Assembly: GCA_016707445.1 (NCBI GenBank) | Contig: JADJHR010000013.1 | Coordinates: 1 to 64,000 of the forward strand | Source: Rubrivivax sp. | GTDB lineage: Bacteria; Pseudomonadota; Gammaproteobacteria; Burkholderiales; Burkholderiaceae_C | Reading direction: 5' to 3' | Length of the DNA: 64,000 nucleotides | Shown: positions 61,216 through 64,000 of the stretch, one piece after another | Position numbering within the stretch: the stretch's first letter is position 1 | Layout: every line of letters starts with the position of its first letter | Notes under the pieces: generated by a model | What the model saw: the letters and a program-made list of their open reading frames with translations, nothing else | The model's database searches: none | What the model was told of the DNA's origin: nothing | Translations under genes and position numbers: made by a program

Positions 61216-61689
61216 ATGAAAACCTGGATCCGTCGCACCCTGATCGGCGTCGTTGGCGCTACCGCACTCTTCGGCGGCCTGGCCGCCTGGGCCAGCCATT
61301 CCTATGGCCGCTGGCACGGTGACCCGGCCGAGATGAAGGCGCGTGTGGTCGACATCGCCTCTCGCAAGCTCGATCTCGACGCGTTGCAGAAGACCAAGCT
61401 CGGTACCCTGGCCGACAGCGTGCAGACGCAGCGCCTGGCGCTGAAGGGCAGCGCCGACAACCCGCGTGCCGAACTGCAGGCGCTGATCAGCGGCCCCAGC
61501 TTCGACCGAACCCAGGCCAGCGCGCTGTTGCAGGCCAAGATCGCTGCCGTTCAGCTGAAGTCGCCTGAGCTGATCAACGCCTTCGGCGATTTCTACGACA
61601 GCCTGCGTCCCGAGCAGCAGGGCAAGTTGCGTGAAGCCCTGGCCCGCGGGCGCCATGGTCATCGCGACCGTCATGACCGGCGTGACTGA
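61216..61689 (+). CDS. Spy/CpxP-family periplasmic stress protein
   Basis: Exported helical protein of 157 residues. A signal sequence (RRTLIGVVGATALFGGLAAWA) is followed by an LTxxQ-like periplasmic region (LDLDALQKTKLGTLADSVQTQRLAL, FDRTQASALLQAKIAAVQ, LRPEQQGKLREALARG) and a His/Arg-rich tail. It is the likely sensor or chaperone partner of the two-component pair encoded next. GAGGTGA precedes the ATG at 61216. Confidence 0.85.
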   Translation: MKTWIRRTLIGVVGATALFGGLAAWASHSYGRWHGDPAEMKARVVDIASRKLDLDALQKTKLGTLADSVQTQRLALKGSADNPRAELQALISGPSFDRTQASALLQAKIAAVQLKSPELINAFGDFYDSLRPEQQGKLREALARGRHGHRDRHDRRD

Positions 61690-61754
61690 TCCAGCGGCAT
61701 CGACCGGCCAAGCGCCAAGCGTGGTCGGTCATCCTTGGCTGTAGTCTTGTCACC

Positions 61755-62435
61755 ATGCCCCTTGTGCTGCTGATTGACGACGACGAAGCGTTGGCGCGGC
61801 CGTTGACCGTCTACCTGAAACGTTTCGATCTCGAGCTTGAGTCGGCCACCCGGCCCAGCGCCGGGCTGGCGCGGCTGGCGCAGGGCGGCATAGCCGCGGT
61901 GATCCTCGACGTGATGCTGCCCGAGATGGACGGCTTCGAAGTCTGCCGTCGCATCCGCGCCGACCCGGACTTGAGCGAGTTGCCGGTGCTGATGCTGACC
62001 GCGCGTGGTGAGCTGACCGACCGCGTGGTCGGGCTCGAACTGGGCGCCGACGATTACCTGCCCAAGCCTTTCGAGCCGCGTGAGCTGGCGGCGAGACTAA
62101 CGACCATTCTACGTCGTTCCCGCCCGACGGCATCGCCGGTGCTGCGTTTCGAAGGCCTGGTGATCGACAGCGTGCGCCGCCAAGTGCAGCGCGCGGATGA
62201 GCTGGTCGAACTGACCGGCACCGAGTTCGAACTGCTGCTGCTGCTGGCGCGCGAGCCGAACAAGGTGTGGACGCGCGACGAGATCCTGAACCGCCTGCGC
62301 GGCCAGGACGCGCTGGACCTGCACACACGCGCGGTCGACATCCTGGTCAGCCGCTTGCGGCGCAAGCTGGAGCCGCTGGACTGCATCAAGACCCTGCGCA
62401 ATGCCGGCTACAGCTTTGCCGGAGCGCGCGTGTGA
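61755..62435 (+). CDS. OmpR-family response regulator (CpxR-like)
   Basis: Response regulator of 226 residues. The receiver domain has LLIDDDEALARPL, the acceptor Asp in AVILDVMLPEMDG and Lys in YLPKPFEPRE. The winged helix contains VELTGTEFELLLLLAREPNKVWTRDEIL and ends VSRLRRKLEP...RNAGYSFA. The CpxR likeness is supported by the Spy/CpxP-like gene upstream and the overlapping kinase gene (GTGA overlap). Confidence 0.92.
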   Translation: MPLVLLIDDDEALARPLTVYLKRFDLELESATRPSAGLARLAQGGIAAVILDVMLPEMDGFEVCRRIRADPDLSELPVLMLTARGELTDRVVGLELGADDYLPKPFEPRELAARLTTILRRSRPTASPVLRFEGLVIDSVRRQVQRADELVELTGTEFELLLLLAREPNKVWTRDEILNRLRGQDALDLHTRAVDILVSRLRRKLEPLDCIKTLRNAGYSFAGARV

Positions 62436-63772
62436 CCGCAGCGAGCCCGGGTCGCCTGCAGCGTTGGCGTGCGGCGCGCCGGCGTTTCACGCAGCGCCTG
62501 GCGCATTCGATTCGCGCCCGCCTGGTGGCGCTGTTCATGCTGCTGGCGCTGGGCATCGCCGGCGTCTTTCTGTTCGGCACGCAGCGCATCGTCGCCAGCG
62601 GCTGGCAGGCATGGGCCAAGCCGATGGTGGCCGACTATGTCAACCGCCTGGCCGCCGAGATCGGCAACCCGCCTGATCTGGTGCGTGCGCGTGCCCTGGT
62701 GGCCAGGCTGCCGATCACGCTGCGCATCGACGGGCCGCGGCTGCAGTACGACTCTCATCCGGGCCGCCGGCCGTCGGACTCTGAGCCCTGGCGCGAGCGC
62801 GGCGCCCAGGGCCCGGGCTGGGGCCTCGAGCGCGTCAGCGCCGACGGCCATCGCATCCGCTTCGGCCTGGCCTGGGCGGCCGGGCCCGACCGCCCGCGGC
62901 TGCTGGGCTGGATCACGCTGGCGGCGATCCTTACGCTGACGCTGCTGGCCTACACCGTGGTGCACCGCTTGTTGCGGCCGCTGCAGACCATCGGCGATGG
63001 TGTCGCGCGCTTCGGGCGAGGTGAATTCGAGCCGCCGATCAAGGTGCAGCGCCAGGACGAGCTGGGTGAACTGGCGGGACGCATCAACCGCATGGCGCAC
63101 AGCCTGCACGGCATGCTGCAAGACAAGCAGGCCTTGCTGCTGGCCATCAGCCACGAGCTGCGCAGCCCGCTGACGCGGGCGCGCCTGAACGCCGAACTGG
63201 TCGACGACGGCGACGCCAAGGTGGCGCTGTTGCGTGACCTGGCCGAGATGCGCGACCTCATCAGCAGCCTGCTCGAGAGCGAACGCATCGCCAGCGGCGC
63301 GCAGGCGCTGCAGGTCACGGCGCTGGACCTGGCCGCGCTGGTGCACGAGGTCGTCGAGGGTCTGCCGCCCGCCCCGCCCTTGCAACTGGACCTGCTGCCC
63401 GGCCTGCCGCCGGTGTCGGCCGATGGCACGCGCCTGAAGCTGCTGCTGCGCAACCTGATCGACAACGCGCGCCGGCATGGCGGCGACGCCCTGCCGGCAC
63501 CGCAGGTCTTCCTGCGCCGTGAAGGTGATGGCCGCCTGGCGCTGGGCGTGCGTGACCACGGCCCGGGGGTCAGTGAGGACCAGCTGTCGCGCCTGGCCCA
63601 GGCCTTCCACCGACCCGACAGCGCCCGCACCCGCAGTGCCGGTGGCGTCGGACTCGGCCTGTACCTGTGCCGCCTGGTGGCGCAGGCGCATGGGGGCGAG
63701 TTGCGCATCCGGCGCGGCGAGCCGGGGCTGGAGGTGGCGATGCTGTGGCGACCGCAAGCTGCTGCCGGCTGA
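62432..63772 (+). CDS. Sensor histidine kinase (CpxA/RstB-like)
   Basis: Inner-membrane kinase of 446 residues starting with a GTG that overlaps the regulator's stop. Membrane segments at about 31-51 and 153-173 flank a periplasmic domain. HAMP, HisKA (LLLAISHELRSPLTRARLNAEL) and HATPase motifs (NLIDNARRHGG, DHGPGVSEDQL, GGVGLGLYLCR) follow. With the upstream regulator and the Spy-like protein it forms an envelope-stress signalling unit. Confidence 0.9.
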   Translation: MTAASPGRLQRWRAARRRFTQRLAHSIRARLVALFMLLALGIAGVFLFGTQRIVASGWQAWAKPMVADYVNRLAAEIGNPPDLVRARALVARLPITLRIDGPRLQYDSHPGRRPSDSEPWRERGAQGPGWGLERVSADGHRIRFGLAWAAGPDRPRLLGWITLAAILTLTLLAYTVVHRLLRPLQTIGDGVARFGRGEFEPPIKVQRQDELGELAGRINRMAHSLHGMLQDKQALLLAISHELRSPLTRARLNAELVDDGDAKVALLRDLAEMRDLISSLLESERIASGAQALQVTALDLAALVHEVVEGLPPAPPLQLDLLPGLPPVSADGTRLKLLLRNLIDNARRHGGDALPAPQVFLRREGDGRLALGVRDHGPGVSEDQLSRLAQAFHRPDSARTRSAGGVGLGLYLCRLVAQAHGGELRIRRGEPGLEVAMLWRPQAAAG

Positions 63773-63773
63773 A

Positions 63774-64000
63774 TCAGGCTGCCAGCCGCGTCTCGATCAA
63801 GCGTGCATAGAAGGCCGCGCCCAGCGGCAGCGCGCGATCGTTGAAGTCGTAGGCCGGGTTGTGCACCTCGCAGCCGCCATCCTCGACGCCGTTGCCGATG
63901 TTGAGGTAGCAGCCCGGCACCTGCTCGAGCATGAATGAGAAGTCTTCCGACGCCATGATCAGCGGTGGGTTGCGGTCGACGTTCTCCGGGCCGACCAGTT
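63774..64000 (-). CDS. M20-family amidohydrolase, C-terminal part (hippurate hydrolase-like)
   Basis: Only the last 75 residues are inside the window. The sequence PPLIMASEDFSFMLEQVPGCYLNIGNG followed by CEVHNPAYDFND is the conserved end of the M20D amidohydrolase/carboxypeptidase group (HipO/AmaA type), including the metal-site SEDF and the active-site HNPxYDFND. Converges on the kinase gene with a 1-bp gap. Confidence 0.88.
   Translation of the reverse strand, partial: LVGPENVDRNPPLIMASEDFSFMLEQVPGCYLNIGNGVEDGGCEVHNPAYDFNDRALPLGAAFYARLIETRLAA

Overview
The window is GC-rich chromosomal DNA with the gene content and order of a betaproteobacterium of the order Burkholderiales. It looks most like the Rubrivivax/Leptothrix/Ideonella group, which is an inference from gene order and protein character because no search was run. 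Supporting blocks are sucC-sucD, recA-recX beside an OmpR-type two-component pair, mreB-mreC-mreD-mrdA-rodA diverging from gatC-gatA-gatB, and rsmB-DUF4390-ntrY-ntrX.

Layout. 1-2119: sucD and sucC on the minus strand. 2318-6315: recX, recA with a LexA-type operator, and a response regulator/kinase pair. 6341-12063: rod-shape and elongasome operon on the minus strand. 12299-15579: gatCAB. 15605-18923: a DUF4124 protein, pyrE, an exonuclease III homologue and an MDR oxidoreductase. 19019-21014: two c-type cytochromes. 21063-24424: a three-gene cluster matching the URC pathway of uracil catabolism (GTP cyclohydrolase II-like, DUF1688, uracil phosphoribosyltransferase). 24432-25638: a BLUF photoreceptor and folE. 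25781-30728: rsmB, DUF4390, ntrY and a short ntrX. 30772-33003: tRNA-Phe followed by an AbiE-type toxin-antitoxin pair; the segment is bounded by 15-bp direct copies of the tRNA 3' end. 33268-36806: a GNAT protein and a B12-dependent ribonucleotide reductase. 36889-45663: an envelope/stress region with four BON-domain proteins, an AI-2E-type permease, DUF1328, DUF4398 and OmpA-like lipoproteins and signalling genes. 45788-47449: an unusual metallopeptidase-nitroreductase fusion. 47451-53598: glgC followed directly by hoxF-hoxU-hoxY-hoxH and a shrunken hoxW (NAD-linked [NiFe] hydrogenase). 53769-60151: an MBL-fold hydrolase, a PEP-CTERM protein, a large BTAD/STAND/TPR regulator and a repeat protein with an early stop. 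60497-64000: a glutathione S-transferase, a Spy/CpxP-like protein with a two-component pair, and the end of an M20 amidohydrolase.

The most notable items are the URC cluster, the AbiE cassette at tRNA-Phe, the internally deleted HoxW beside a HoxH that still carries its cleavable tail, the glgC-hox linkage, the peptidase-nitroreductase fusion, and a hairpin-rich in-frame insertion in sucC.

A caution applies throughout. Single-base frameshifts break several normally essential genes (sucD, sucC, gatB, folE, nrdJ, plus the BLUF gene). They are densest at the left edge and read most simply as sequence or assembly errors, so those genes are listed as CDS with the break described.
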